Below the pieces are notes generated by a model. It had not been told where the DNA came from. It saw nothing but the letters and a program-made list of their open reading frames with translations, and searched no databases. The position numbers and the translations under genes were made by a program. From Phycisphaera sp. (GTDB lineage: Bacteria > Planctomycetota > Phycisphaerae > Phycisphaerales > Phycisphaeraceae), in the NCBI GenBank assembly GCA_029287335.1, contig JARFRI010000109.1:1-5509 (forward strand): a DNA stretch of 5,509 nt, written 5' to 3'. Shown piece by piece: positions 5,259-5,509 of this stretch (positions are counted from its first letter, which is position 1; each line of letters opens with the position of its first letter).

Positions 5259-5264
5259 TTCCGC

Positions 5265-5509
5265 ATGTTGATTCAAGTCAATTTTGGCGACGTTGAGCGC
5301 TCTGACGCCATCGATCAATTCGTCCGCGAGAAAGTGACCAGCCAGCTGGGCCACCTGGCCGACAAACTCACGCGCGTCGAGGTCCACCTGCGCGACGACA
5401 ACTCTTCTGCCAAGTCGTCCCACAACGACAAGCGCTGCACGATGGAGGCCCGGCCCGCCGGCCGAAAACCATTCGTCGTCGAGCACACCGGCGACGACCT
5501 GTACAGCGT
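5265..5509 (+). CDS. HPF/RaiA-family ribosome hibernation factor, 5' part
   Basis: The first 81 residues are present and the gene continues past the window edge. Such proteins bind the small ribosomal subunit near the decoding centre and keep ribosomes inactive when growth slows. Recognisable family features are the N-terminal strand MLIQVNFGDVERSD, an amphipathic helix (about residues 14-30), and the strand RVEVHLRDDN (37-46). Next comes a variable loop with Ser and Lys, then DKRCTMEARPAGRKPFVVEH (55-74), the basic strand pair typical of this fold. The layout matches the short form of about 105-120 residues found in many proteobacteria and planctomycetes, but the end is not visible, so a long form with a C-terminal dimerisation domain is not excluded. 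The ATG has a strong AAGGAG site. The gene is in a separate unit from the sulfatase operon. Confidence 0.92.
   Translation, partial: MLIQVNFGDVERSDAIDQFVREKVTSQLGHLADKLTRVEVHLRDDNSSAKSSHNDKRCTMEARPAGRKPFVVEHTGDDLYS

Larger units (their letters stand above)
4226..5264. other. Gene-free spacer of about 1 kb with several repeat families
   Basis: I find no gene I can support here. From left to right it holds the palindrome at 4262-4366, two CACTGACAAG copies (4387-4396, 4434-4443; a third copy is at 922-931), a CCCCGGCCACCC motif (4472-4483), a 25-mer-spaced AAACGTTT pair (4494-4526), the 21-bp array (4555-4723), and a stretch with two more CCCCGGCCACCC-type motifs (4932-4943 inverted, 5021-5032). 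The stretch 4724-4931 shows nothing I can name. The 5120-5252 stretch should carry the promoter of the HPF-like gene, but I see no convincing pair of boxes. Confidence 0.6.

Overview
The window looks like chromosomal DNA of a planctomycete, most likely of the class Phycisphaerae. The clues are a PEP-CTERM surface protein, a secreted sulfatase fused to a DUF6807 (Pfam 'PmoA') domain, a moderately GC-rich composition, and gene spacers full of dispersed palindromic repeats. Related polysaccharide-degrading groups such as Verrucomicrobiota or Lentisphaerota cannot be excluded from this sequence alone.

Layout. Bases 1-37 hold the end of a dispersed inverted-repeat element and are followed by a very C-rich tract. 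A sigma70-like promoter (118-145) precedes a PEP-CTERM gene (213-836, +), which ends at a clear intrinsic terminator (867-895). The spacer 837-1444 has no convincing gene but carries three structured repeats: a G-rich hairpin (944-979), a MITE-like long inverted repeat whose arm also occurs at the window start (1072-1229), and a 21-bp-arm hairpin (1253-1324). The main gene is an 800-residue secreted sulfatase-DUF6807 fusion (1445-3847, +). It is followed after 18 bases by a small two-helix membrane protein of unknown function (3866-4225, +), probably in the same operon. The spacer 4226-5264 holds a large imperfect palindrome (4262-4366), an array with a strict 21-bp period (4555-4723) plus associated inverted repeats, and copies of a CCCCGGCCACCC motif. 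The start of a ribosome hibernation factor gene (HPF/RaiA family, 5265 onward, +) runs off the right edge.

How the parts relate. The sulfatase fusion and its membrane neighbour probably act in or at the cell envelope in degradation of sulfated polysaccharide. The PEP-CTERM protein is an exported, sorted surface protein of unknown role with its own transcription unit. The HPF-like gene is an unrelated housekeeping unit with its own good ribosome-binding site. The parts least explained by known genes are the repeats: the element bracketing the PEP-CTERM gene, and the 21-bp-phased array of AAACATCT sites. No complete defence, CRISPR or mobile-element coding system is visible.
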